In this document: in pieces, positions 11,346 to 23,074 of the stretch
How positions within the stretch are numbered: the stretch's first letter is position 1
Layout of the letters: every line of letters begins with the position of its first letter
From: Glandiceps talaboti
Taxonomy: Eukaryota > Hemichordata > Enteropneusta > Spengelidae
Length of the DNA stretch: 64,000 bases
Assembly (NCBI RefSeq): GCF_964340395.1
Contig: NC_135567.1
Span: 12,556,984-12,620,983, forward strand
Direction of reading: 5' to 3'
Notes under the pieces: generated by a model
What the model saw: the letters and a program-made list of their open reading frames with translations, nothing else
Told to the model about the DNA's origin: nothing
The model's database searches: none
Program-made: the position numbers and the translations under genes

Positions 11346-12070
11346 ATTTAGTCAACTTTTTTTTTTTTTTTTACAAAGATGACAACAGGGTTTTAGACAA
11401 GTGAAAAAAAAAGAATTAAAATGTATACATGTGAACCTAGCAACAAGACTATGCTCATAGCAACAGCCAAAAGATCATGCATATTACAAAGATAATATTT
11501 ATTAATATATCAATAGGCAATTAAATAAACATTAAAGAAATATATGTAAATGTGCTTAACAAAAGGACTACTCCCATAACAACAACCGAATGATCCGGTA
11601 TATTGCAAAGATAGCAATATGTATTAATAGAAAATTGACTAAACATTCAAAAATGTGTGCCAATGTGCCTAGCAACAATAGCACACCCATAGCAACAGCC
11701 AAATGATCACTTATATTTGAAAGGTAACAAGAGATTAGTATTCAAATAAAGAAACATTCAAAAAATTTATGCAGATATTCAGTCAATTATACAGTTGTCC
11801 TACAATGCCATTGACACTATATTTCATACAATGTTATACATCACACTACCATGACTGGTGGCAATACCCTGAAAACATCCATTGTGGGGACTGAGTCATC
11901 TCCGATGACTGCTTGTTGAGAATATTTTTTGTTCCGTCTTTAGTGATTACTTTGGATTTTGATTTAGTGGTTAGGTCGACAAGCCACATCTAAATGGCTT
12001 CCGCCCGACTCCATATGAAGTTGCCGATGACGATATCCTATATATCTTTTAAAATTTGACTTTGAGAAAT
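11346..12070. other. Intron segment without recognised content, copy A
   Basis: Contains three loosely repeated stretches built on CCTAGCAACAA / CATAGCAACAGCCAAA(T)GATCA near 11437, 11570 and 11670, which suggests a degenerate short tandem repeat with a period of about 110-130 bp. No coding signal. Equivalent in B from 26777 and in C from 42184. Confidence 0.45.
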
Positions 12071-12077
12071 GGTATTA

Positions 12078-12250
12078 GGGACCGGTTAGTTTCGCCAGCC
12101 TGGGGGGTGAGGGGGGGATTTTGCCATCGGGTCGACAAAAAGTCACTGAACCCCTCCCCTCCCATCTGTAAAACCCAAAAAAGCTGATCCCCCCTATCAC
12201 TTAATTTAAAACATGATGACCCCCTCCCCATATACATATTCACATAACAG
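12078..12250 (+). repeat. G/C-run dispersed repeat, copy A
   Basis: A segment beginning GGGACCGGTTAGTTTCGCCAG with G-runs and C-runs. Related words (GGGATCGGTCAGTTTCTTCGG) occur at 1020 and 17290 and, on the other strand, near 16190. It is a dispersed element end rather than a gene. Copies lie at 27510 (B) and 42915 (C). Confidence 0.55.
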
Positions 12251-12360
12251 GTATTTTTTCGATAGTGACTCAATGTGGATTCCTTGACTGTCTCCCAAAT
12301 CAGTCTGAACGGAGCTAGCCATTTCCCATATATCACCCGAGTTTTCAGCCTCGTTTTGGA

Positions 12361-12830
12361 TGTTTTCATTGTAGCCTGTTTTCATTGAAGCCTCTTCGCC
12401 TGTTTCTTGGTGAAGAATTTCGCTAGTTTGAAATTATTTTTCATTACTCCATGTCTTATGTGTCTGATCGTTTAACCCTTAACGAACCCTTCAAAAAATA
12501 AGTCTTGGTGGCATGATTGCCTATGTAAATATTGGAATATGTCTGTTTGTTTAACATGAGTTTTAAAATCCAACACTTTGTGTTGTTGGTACTTTTCTGG
12601 ATTGTAAGATCAAGATATGTTACTTCTGTATCTGAGCTTTCCCACGAAATCTCTAAAAACATGTGATATTTTATTTGTGTATATTTCAATAATGCAACTT
12701 TCCAGTTCTTGGAATGCTATGTCAGCTATTTCGGCACCTGTTAGTGGCCACAGCATTTATCATGGACAAATTCACCATGTAAAGTTAACCCGAAGCTGTA
12801 CATTTTCAAATTGAGCATGTTTGCCTTAAT
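12361..12830 (-). mobile_element. Decayed Penelope-like reverse-transcriptase end, copy A
   Basis: Minus-strand frames 12689-12456 read FEISWESSDTEVTYLDLTI with KGSLRVKRSDT further on, separated by a frameshifted middle. This resembles the end of Penelope-like reverse transcriptases (EIS...V.FLD followed by a KG...R.LR.CS block). Frameshifts show it is dead. Assignment rests on motif resemblance only. Confidence 0.45.
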
Positions 12831-12839
12831 AGTAACAAC

Positions 12840-12918
12840 AAATAGTTGATATACACATCTCTTCTCCTGAAGTTTACATTGTGTAAACTTTGAGAAGAGA
12901 TGTGTATATCAACTATTT
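12840..12918. repeat. 79-bp hairpin, copy A
   Basis: Arms 12840-12878 and 12881-12918 are reverse complements with one small interruption (CTG against TGA). This gives a stem of about 35 bp with almost no loop, unusually long and well matched for an intron. Confidence 0.85.
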
Positions 12919-12984
12919 GACACCAATCAATGTTAATATTCATATTGTAATTATTATTCTCTTTGCAAACAAAATTTAGTTCAC

Positions 12985-13345
12985 ATGTAAGATTTCAATT
13001 CAATTCAATTAAATTCAATTCAATAACTGTATTTATCCCAAATGGCCAATTCATTTTGGCGGACAGAACATATATCAAATATACACTTCAAATATAGACG
13101 GAAAATAAGAGGCAACAGACTGGTACAAAGAAAAAAAAAACACGATAAGAGGTTACAGAACATTAAAAACAAATCTTACTACAAAATGAGTATCTAAAAT
13201 GTCTTATTTAAAAGCCGCACAGCGGATGGAATAAAAGAGTTCTTATGACGGTTTGTCCTGCAAGTTGGGCATCTAAGATGTCTTCCTGATTGAAGGAAAT
13301 CTAATTCATTTGTTAAAATGGGGTCTGTATATAAATTGAACGAGC
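12985..13345 (-). mobile_element. LINE 3' end with TTCAA tail, copy A
   Basis: Repeated TTCAATTCAATT at 12986-13024 followed by AACTGTATTTATCCCAAATGG. Read on the minus strand this is a terminal pentameric tail after an untranslated region, as in several CR1/L2-like LINEs. No coding part remains. Confidence 0.45.
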
Positions 13346-13423
13346 CTTTCTCACGATTTGTTGATTGTTGATTTCAACTACATTTTATTTTTTCACCAAT
13401 ACTGCCTCCATGGCACAAATGAC

Positions 13424-13450
13424 AGAACAGAACAGAACAGAACAGAACAA
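13424..13450. repeat. (CAGAA)n short tandem repeat, copy A
   Basis: Five units of CAGAA, also at 28856 (B) and 44261 (C). Confidence 0.9.
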
Positions 13451-15339
13451 TATAGAACAAAGCATTTGTATACGAATGGAGTTCTCAGGACATCACAGCA
13501 ACTATAATAATTTGTGTATGACCATCCTTCTGCAAGTAAGAGAGAACAAATAAATTTAGAAACTATATATTGGAAAGCACCCTCAAGAGGAAACAATTCA
13601 AAATACTATGGAAATGTTAAACTAGTATTAGCACCCCTTTTTATTTTATGGCAACCTTTGAAAATATAGCAACAGATCATCAGAACAAAAAAAAACTGAA
13701 ATCGTGGCTGCAATCAATAAAATGCAGTTAGTTCACCAAGTTGTTTCACTGTTCATCATAAAAATGATACATGAGAAATAAATACAAGTGGTGACCAACA
13801 AGACACAGATATGAAGTACTTTGATTTAGAAGAAACTGAATAAACAAAGTATTGAAGAAAGAATGGTCACTACTTCTCTAGTATAACCAGAAAGAAAAAA
13901 AAAATTGAAAGAGCTTCAATGTGAACAATGGTCACACTCTTCCAATAACAACAGCTGATCACAAGAGCATGCACCAAATCTCTACTTCATGCACCAAAGC
14001 ATTAACCCACAATTACAGATTTGACAGTCAAGAATAGAGAAATTTAACTTGTAATCCTCAATATTTACTGACTCCAAGATGACTGTGGTTGGATATTTGA
14101 ACCAAGTAGTTTGGGTTTCTATGTGTCGTGTAACAAATTTTCGCTGGCTTCCTAATACTGGTATCAAGAAAAAGTTTATAAGCACAGTGTCATTTAGAAG
14201 AAATAAGAATGGCTTAACAAACAACTAAAACAGTGAAATGTCTGGACAAAATAAAAGACATAAAGCATTCAACTGTCTAATACAACAAAAATGAAGGTCA
14301 CAATTTTCCTAGTATTGACCTCAGCAAAGCAGACTGACAAGACACTCAGAATTATGGAGTGACAGAACATGTGACAAATACACTAGTTACTATGTACAGA
14401 ATATATAGCAAACTTACAGTTGAGTTGATATGTCGTTTGTTTAAAGGGGACGAAAGATAAAGTCCGTAACAGCTGTACAAAAATAACCATAAAACAGTTG
14501 ATTACAAGAATGTGAACCAGAATTGTGAAGTCAATTTATAAAATTTTCTGTAAGCTGTAAAACCCAGAAAAGAGCAAGAAAGAAATGATATAAAGCTGTC
14601 AACATGCAATGACAGTAGAACAAAGACAACAGAATCGATCTGAAAGTATGCACAGGACGAGAAAAAAATACGACGTCCAGGCTGTCATAACCCACCCAAA
14701 CGTATCTGTACAGATGTGTAAGCAATGGGAACGTACCATGTCAACGTCATTCAAGGAAAATCGACCACTAACTACCGTCAACTTTTCTAACAAGTAAACA
14801 ATAGAAACGAGGTGGTGTGTATAAAGCACTTTGACTTGAGTAAATTCGGATGTCTGACGCACCTTAACTGACTGATCGCTCGGCAATGCCCTCCAATGTC
14901 GGCCATCTTAGGTTCTGAAGGCCGCAGAAGAGATCGAAAACATGGGGTTCTTACGGTTATTTACAGGGCTTGAACAACTCCGAAACAAAATCAAGGGGTT
15001 TGATCGACTACTAGACTGTCCAGGATAGTGAAAATTTTTACTCGAATTGAGGGCGCGTGTATTTGTGGCAGCAAAATATACTGCTATACTGAGCAACCGT
15101 CGAGATCGAAAATACGGCCGTAAAACAAGAAGTACAGCTCAGAACTTCAAAAAAGAAATTCATGACATAAACTTACCTGTACGACACGAATATCTATGGA
15201 CGTTTCAGGTAGTATTTCTCTAGATGGGCAAAATCGACTGTAAAAAGTTGGTGAAAATTTGTCTGTAACGGTCAATCATCTAGCGCCTTCACAACATTTA
15301 TTTGAAATAAATTCTCGTTAATATATGCAAATGAAGGTA
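13451..15339. other. Intron, A/B junction region
   Basis: No exon recognised. About 13690-14430 is present in B, C and D but absent from copy A, where the flanks join directly near position 103. Short ORFs on both strands are not supported by splice structure or homology. Confidence 0.5.
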
Positions 15340-18130
15340 GCTCCGTTCAGAGTGAAATACTTGACAAGATCCTGGAATAGCACCATTACTTAATTATTGA
15401 CAACACAGGGTAAATATATTCAAAATAGAGTTAAATAGCAACTAGACCATGAAAGATAGGAGGAAAGCTTGAGAAGGGACTATCTATACCTCTCATGGGG
15501 TGAAATCCTTGATCCCTTTTACTCTTAATAGGCAATTTTGAGACTATTCAGTCAATACTTTTCAAGCTTTAGAATCAACTTGTAAAAATCATTGGGTGTC
15601 TCCCCTAGCAGATCCGGAGGAGTTTTGGTCCTCTTAAGGCAGTTTTTAGGTTATTCATAGCCTTTGAGGTAATATTTCCAAGCTTCGAAAGTTTTCGAAG
15701 CTAAAGTTAATGTAAATGTTTAAGGAGTTTCCCATGTCACATAAAAATAGGCCCGTAACATTGACACAGTGGCATTAATATTATGTGTATGGTAAAGTCA
15801 CTGGTATGTTTGAGAACTTTAGGAGGTCGTACCTAGTGTGTAATACTAATAGAAACTGGAATCTGATGAGATGTGGTGATTTGTAGTGTCCATAATATGC
15901 AGTGTCCAAAATGGACAATGTATCTGCTCTTTATACTGAAGAGAAGAACAATTTAGATATGTTAACTTCTTTTAAAAACTATCTCTGAAGATTATGATTG
16001 CGAAACCTTAAAGTTATTTTGCCCCAAAGTGCAAAATAAGTGAAGCATTAATTGTGAAACAGCCAAGCACTTACATAACATGTTCTGTAACTCGTATGGT
16101 AGCTAGGTAATACATGTATATGTATAATATATGTAGAGGGATGTTTGTAAACAGGGTGATCCCCTCCCTATCCACCGCCCCTTCCCCTCCCCAGGCCGAA
16201 GATACTGCCCGGTCCCTTAGAATGAATAGCATTGATGACGCTACTGTTAGTGATTATGGTGAAGGTTTTACAAGTTGATGAGGTCTAAGTGTTGTTCTGT
16301 AGTCTTTAGAGTGAACACAGTTGTTCTTGGTTTTGTAATACTGCGTGAAAAAGCTAAAACCCAAACAGATTTAGAGTGGACAATTTCCTGTATTAACAGT
16401 GAATACAGGTAAATCTATGCTTTATACAGGAAATGTTTCCCAATTATACATGGTAAATACAGGCTTATACATATTATATGTGCACTCATTTTATACAGAC
16501 AAATTATTTTACCTGTATTTGCCTGTATTTCTCATCAGTGTTTTTTCTGTATTCTGTTGTATTTACCTGACTATTTTCTGGCTTAGAATACATGTTTATC
16601 CCTATTTGCATTGGAGTCATCGGCATTTCTATTGTATTACCAATCATGTCAACTGATTCCTGAATTAATTTAATGTCAATATATTCAAGCTATGTTTTAA
16701 TTTCTTGATTTCACATCACCCAGTAGTGATAGTTACATATACATTCATGCATAATATCACGAATTGATTTTAAAATCAACTTATTTGTTAGCAGGTGGTG
16801 AACTGAATCTTTCTCACAATACACACAGTGCTGGATGTTATACTTCACTTGATATGAGGGCTGTGATTTAAACCTTGTGGCAAAATTTCTTCTCATAATA
16901 TAATAACTAGGTAAAGCCCATAAGCTCGCGCAAGGTAGATTCATTTGTGACCGGCTGCCTCATGATAATATTGAAGATACAAGGTTAGCTCTAGATATGG
17001 ATGGGGGTTAGTTACTCTGGCTAATGACACAAAGATAATGGTTAGCCAAAAATGAAAGTCACTAGTCCATGTTCGGGGGGAGGGGGGGGAGTCAGAAGTT
17101 GGAGTTATTTTTTTTAAAATTGAAATGGTTGCATTTGGTGACCCTTTATGCTAGTCGAAACTCTACAGCATCATGCTTAGCATGTATTAAATTCACAGCT
17201 AGCTAGCTGTGGTCAGTTCACACTTCGTCTTTGTAAATAGTCGAGTATTAACGGAGTATATAATGGCAACCTCAGAGATAACTCCTAAGGGATCGGTCAG
17301 TTTCTTCGGCCTCGGGGGTTGGATTTGTAGGGGAGGGGGGGAGGGGTTCACCCTGTTTTTGAAACTGGCAGTAGGGGTCATGCTGTTTTGAAAATTGTGG
17401 ATAGGGGGGTCATTAGGTTTTGGATTGTGATGGAAGAAAAAAAATCCTTTTCTACAATGGTATATAGCCTTGCCTGAAATGTGGTACATGTAAATATTTG
17501 TTCTTGTCCCTATTTCTTACATGAATTCTTTAATATTACTTATTAGTTCAAACATAACTATACATATACATATACATGTATTACCTAGCTAACACAGTAG
17601 TTAGAGAACATGTCATGTAAATACTTGGCTGTTTCACAGTTAATGATTCACTTATTTTGCACTTTGGGACAAAACTTGAACTTGAAGAATTCGTAATGTA
17701 AACTTCAGAGATAGTTTATAAAAGAAGTTAATCTAAATTATTCCAGTCGTCAGTATGAACTTGTCAGAAGGGATTAATACACTTTCTATTTTGGACACTA
17801 CATATTATTGACACTACAAATCACGAAATCTCATCAGATCCCAGTTTGTATTATACACTAGGTATGACCACCTAAAGTTCTCTAACATACCGGTGACTTT
17901 ACTATACATGCAATATTAATGCCCCATTACCAATGTTACGGGCCCATTTTTATGTGACATGTTAAACTCATTTACAACTTACATTATGTTAGCTTTTCGA
18001 AGCTTGGTAATATTACCTCAAAGGCTATGAATAACTTAACCATTACCTTAACAGAAGCAAAAAACAGATCTGCCAGGGGGAAAACCCCAAGGACTCCCTA
18101 ACCCCCATCAGAAGTCACTCATACATCCAA
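15340..18130. mobile_element. Foldback element of about 2.8 kb with long diverged inverted arms, copy B
   Basis: The left arm (about 15600-16235) and right arm (about 17285-18055, weaker to 18130) are reverse complements at moderate divergence. For example, the left words GGTAATATTTCCAAGCTTCGAAAG and CCAAAGTGCAAAATAAGTGAAGCATTAAT mirror the right words at 17990-18016 and 17640-17670. The spacer holds an imperfect palindrome of TACCTGTATT/AATACAGGTA words (16385-16575). No transposase frame was recognised. Copy A has only the right arm (1010-1870). Equivalents lie in C and D. Confidence 0.65.
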
Positions 18131-18395
18131 TATCAGATGCACCAATAACCCTTTTACTGCCATAATGGTATTAAACATTTCTTAAATATTTTCACCCTAT
18201 TCTATTTGGCTAAAAGAGCGTGTCTGAGTTCATACAACGCGCATGCGTAGTCAGTGTGCCGCAATGCATATCTGGGCGAACGACCAATTTCGTATCGCAT
18301 AGTATATACGACGCGCATGCGTACTAGTCATTGGGCCGTTGCACGAGCTATTACTGTATGTAAGGGGACAGGGTGGTTACTATCATTACTATTAT

Positions 18396-18733
18396 TACAC
18401 TCTAAAGATTTTGATGCTTCAGACGCGTTCCATGTGTTCAGTTTAGCGTCGTTTGTGCCAAAAACATAAAACACTAGTGTTCAGATCTAGAATGCATGTG
18501 TTCTATTCTTGTTCTGAACACTTACTTTGTGTTCAAAAACTGTTACAGTGTTCTGATGCGTCAACAGTATTCTAGTTTATAAGATTTTGAACATATTTTA
18601 TGCGTTCAAAATAAAAACACTGTGTTCTAAATCTGAACACACGCGTTCTAGTATTTATATTGAACACATATACTGCGTTCAAAATCTGTTACAATTAAGT
18701 GTTCAGGAACTGAACACATCACTTTAGAGTGTA
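18396..18733. mobile_element. MITE, 338 bp, copy B
   Basis: Terminal inverted repeats TACACTCTAAAG and CTTTAGAGTGTA bound the element. The interior is dense in GTGTTC/GAACAC words, giving further self-complementarity. Copy A preserves the empty site near 2148: ACTATTAT joins CCTATTTTG with no insert. It has no coding capacity. A TA target duplication is possible because the terminal TA may belong to the site. The superfamily is not identified. Confidence 0.88.
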
Positions 18734-18872
18734 CTATTTTGTTTTGCAGACATACACACTAGCATTCCACATACATAAATATTACCACACACGGTAGTTA
18801 ATGATTACAGATAAAATATTTTTACTGAAACACTCTAGTTTAAAAAGGCACAAGACTGAAATAAATACTTGT

Positions 18873-19521
18873 ATGCCGACTTCAACGTCCAGTGAATCTG
18901 GTTGTAATGTTGTTCCCGGATGGAAGGAGCATGTGCATAACTTTCACAGTGCTGCTCGGGATGCTTTAAAAATTCGGGTAGTAAATTGCTGACCTAAATC
19001 AGGCCCGTTGTTTGATTACATGTGGAAAACCTGTGCTAAATTTAAATGTGGCGGTACATCATGTAAAAGATACAGGGGTAAAGCTAGAGCGGAGGCCATG
19101 GCCCATTAGCTGACACTTGTGGGGTTCACGTACATTCTTGAATTCAGTACATATTGCGATGGATGGCCTTTCCACTCTTCCAACCAGTGTGGCTTGTTTG
19201 ATTGGTCATGGTAACATTGCTAACGTATGGAAAATGCATTATGAGAGTCTATTTAACTCTGTCCAAAATAGTTATGATAGACATTCTTAAGAGGGACATT
19301 CATTCTTTCTTTTTCACCCAAAATCTTTGAGCCTGGGCTTTATAGATCCCTCAAAAGACGCATTTTATCTCAGACTACTTCTGATTCAGAGGTTTTAGAT
19401 TGTATTATGTCACTTCTTCAGTCTACTGAGCAATTTGTACGCACTTGTGTATAACAGTACATTGCTCAGAAATTGAAAATAGCTGAATGTAATTTAAAAA
19501 CGAATTAAATTCAATTCAATT
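18873..19521 (+). mobile_element. LINE fragment (linker plus 3' tail), copy B
   Basis: Same element as 2292-2934, slightly better preserved: SGPLFDYMWKTCAKFKCGG and CKRYRGKARAEAMAH can be read in one frame before a stop. The AATTCAATTCAATT tail is at its end. Confidence 0.6.
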
Positions 19522-20425
19522 GCAGAAACAGATACACCTAAATAAAGAGAGTAAGGACCCAGGCGCCTTTGATGATGTGTGACATTGTAATTTGTGTGTG
19601 TGATATTATATCACTTAAATCATATATACTACGTATATATAATGAAGCGGTGATACTAGCGTTATATCATATACTATACCCGTACCACATCCGAGTTGCA
19701 TATTCTACTTTTTTGTGATGATGTCCAATCATACTTGTAACCTCATGGTTTAATGTTGTTATGGTTTTAGTAACTCTCTAACATTTGTCCCGCGAGACAA
19801 TAATTGCAATTAACATAATAAGCGTACATTGTAACTTTTCAGATACTGGTTCCGTAATATTACTGTATAGAGGTAACGTGATAATATATTTATGAGGAAC
19901 TGTTTTGCCAAAGTATTAATTGTGATTGTTGCATGGCTGGAACATTATGATAGTGTGTTGATCGTTGTAGAACATACTTGTAGGTGTTACTCACAACGCC
20001 ACTGAGTTCAGTGATAGAGAAAAGGTTTTTGTCTTCACATAATAAAACCAACTAAACTATAGATTTGACACTCCTGTACTTCATAGAAGTCTCTGTGTAG
20101 TAAATGATGTAGTTTCAATTATAATGAGTCATATATATATAATTAAATGAAATTAAAAATTATTTATGGTAGCCCTAAATTTCACAATCAGATAATGTGG
20201 AAGGAAACTAAATTGCTGGAATGATGTGTCATTTTGTATTGTACCTATGTCATCAACTGAGACAATTGTGTTTAGGTGTTGTAGTGTTTGTGAGACTTTA
20301 TTGTGTCAATTACTTGTAGAACCTATATTCGTAGTTTTGGCAAAGGTTTGTATCCCTGCTGATATCCAATGGCAAGGCTAAGCATGTTCATAACGTATGG
20401 TATCATGTTTTTTCTTTCCCTATAG

Positions 20426-20590
20426 ATTGCCCACCACTGACACTAGCCAATGCCGAAATTTTATTAGTGGACAATACACATTGCGAAACACCAACAGTTA
20501 CCTGCCACTCTGGATATACTTTGATTATTGGTGATGTCCCCTTAAGTTGTACGGATGGAACATGGCATGGTATACCAATGTGTGTTCTAG
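20426..20590 (+). CDS. CCP exon a, copy B
   Basis: Same 165-bp phase 1-1 module as at 3846, with intact AG and GT borders and Cys 2, 20, 27, 42, 53 and Trp 47 all kept. It carries Thr at residue 24 and Val at 38, as in copy C, so B and C are closer to each other than to A. Confidence 0.88.
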
Positions 20591-20801
20591 GTAATCAACA
20601 TTAACTTTGTTTAACTCTAATACCTCAGCACAAATTCTGTAATAATTTTTTTTCTTACAAATGTAAATATACATTACATGCGCATGTGTTTACAAACACA
20701 GTGGTCATGATTTATGTACAATAAGGGTAATACATGATAAAGTAATGTATTAGTGATGACGTGACTCTTGAAAGATTAGCATTACATGTGGGACTTTTGG
20801 A

Positions 20802-20804
<3 letters not shown>

Positions 20805-20880
<76 letters not shown>
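20805..20880. repeat. (AT)n microsatellite, copy B
   Basis: About 76 bp of AT dinucleotides directly abutting the end of the Penelope-like fragment. The foldback seen in copy A is absent. Confidence 0.97.
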
Positions 20881-20884
<4 letters not shown>

Positions 20885-21995
20885 AATGAAAGAAGACGAG
20901 TCTGATATTACATTGCGAATTTACACTACGGACCGTTTCACCAGAAGGAACGTCGGGTGTAATAGTGTGGTTTAATAGTATTCGTTAGCTATACATTCTG
21001 ATTTATGTACATAACTTATGTGTGTTCACTGGCGGCAGTGTGTACACAAAAATTGACAACAAAGGTTACGTATTATTAAGTAAGAACTTGTTAGCGTGCC
21101 GGCATTTACTGATTAATTCAGTTCTGCTGTTCAAGTTCGTTGATTTGTCGGCAGTTATAATAAAATATTTTTCCCAGAGACATAGTTGACATCGTTTGGT
21201 AACGTTAGAGTATGAGGAAGCCAGCTCGAGAACTGACCAGTGTATGTCGTAATTAATGTTGCTGTCTTTTAGGTGCCAAATGTATTTACTGAGCGCAGTG
21301 TCTTTCTTCTTGTGATCAAGTTGAAATGAAGACTTGTGGTTGTTAAACCTGCTTTTGAATTCTGTGTCACTAACACCTATGTATAATTTGTGATCTTGGT
21401 TAGTGGTGACTGTTGCTTTGTAAACAACGCTTTTTATGAGGCATTTTCCTGCGAGAGGGCACTCCTTTGGTTTTCTGCAGTTACAGGTACTTTGTTGTGT
21501 TTGCTTAGCTTTTGAAAGTATGGCTTTATTGTGACCGTTGATTAATTTACCCATGTTGTCCATGCAACTATAGCTCACTTTAGTATTATTACGGTTGAAG
21601 ATTTTATGCAGTACACTGGATATGGGGAAATGCTTATCGATGTTTGTTGAAACGTGTTTACTGTAAGGTGGGTTGAACCAAGTTATATTACGGCTGCGAT
21701 TCCGCTTGCGTTGAGTGTGTCTTGTTTGGTCAAATTTGAGGGTGTGATTATATCCTGCTTCATTGAGTGCATCTTGGTAGGATGATGTATTGGCGCCGAA
21801 TAGTTGTTCATCACTGGAAATGTTGGATAATCGTTGGTTGCGCTCAGTAAATACATTTGGCACCTAAAATACAGCAAAACTAATTACGACATACACTGGT
21901 CAGTTCTCAAGCAGGCTTCCTCATACTCTAACGTTACCAAACGATGTCAACTATGTCTCTGGGAAAAATATTTTATTATAACTGCCGACAAATTT
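20881..21995 (-). mobile_element. Penelope-like GIY-YIG fragment, copy B
   Basis: The 265-codon minus-strand frame (21863 to 21066) matches copy A except for about ten amino-acid changes, including Thr 26, Thr 47, Ser 99, Gln 181, His 208 and Thr 248. It has the same snap-back inverted repeat (21143-21296 against 21840-21994). The frame stays open in all three copies, as expected for a recent shared origin rather than proof of selection. Confidence 0.85.
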
Positions 21996-23074
21996 TAAAT
22001 GGTTCCAGTCGATATCTGGGAAATTAAAATCGCCAACAGTAAAAGTATGGATTGAAGACACCCCATTAACATATTTAAGAGTCGTTCATTATTGTCCTGA
22101 TTACTGTCCGGTGATCTGTAGATATTGAATTTGTGATGGATGCTTCCCCGAAATGTGTAACTTGCTTACAAATGTCTGCACCATCCTTAACATGAATCAA
22201 AATACCACAACATCTTCGCCCGTGTATGTCTTCCCTATCTTGGCTCTTAGTAGTTTAATATAACCCTGAATAGTCACTTCACCATTGTTGATTCAATTAT
22301 GTATCCATGATTCTGTTATGGCTACTACATCATATTTACTGTCAACTAAGACAGATTCCAAATCATCTCTTTTATTCATTATACTTTGCGCACTTGTGTA
22401 CATACATTTTAGTCTGGGTCTCTTTTTCCATTTGTACTTTCTTTACTGTCGTAGTCACACGGTATACTATCATAGTCAGTGTTGTAAAGGTTATCTCTAT
22501 GATGGTTACTTAACTCTACTATCTTCAGTAGATGAATTCTGTCTTATCTTCTTAGTATGTAAGGTATTCTTATAATTGCTTGTATTGTTAGTAATTGTTC
22601 CATTATTATGTACTCTAAATACATCTCTATTCAGAGTCCCTTCTCTTCTATTTCAATTTGGCATCTGCTTACTTCAGTTACCTTTTTGCCTGCTGAGAGT
22701 CTGTAGTAACTTACTCCCCTTTTCGATTCATTACGTTTACCTCTCCATCTTCTTCTCTTCTCTTCAATACTGCTCCCAGTTGCCTGTTTACATCTTGTCC
22801 ATGCTTATTCAAGTCTGGTGTGATATATACTTTTTGGCAATCAATTGTGTAACTTTCTTTCAAGGTTCTGGCCTTCTGCAACACCTTGTAATGGAACCGT
22901 ATATTCTGAAATTGCACTTCCATGGGCCTTGCATAGTTCTCATTCATTGTTGATTTCCTTGTCTCTGTGTTTGAAACTCTTGTTCTGGTACTACACCAAT
23001 GACCTTGAAAATATATTTTTATCATATCGTTGTCAATTCTATCAATATCCTCCTTACAATTTCTTATATTGACA
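21996..23074 (-). mobile_element. LINE fragment (ORF1-like and endonuclease), copy B
   Basis: Same as 6612-7690, including the 66-bp deletion. The ORF1-like stretch is at 23025-22711 on the minus strand. Confidence 0.65.

Noticed and set aside
16711-16944. Minus-strand 77-codon ORF with a CVYCEKDSVHHLL motif
   Set aside because: It vaguely resembles a zinc-binding tail of some retroelement reverse transcriptases, but it is too short and unsupported to annotate.
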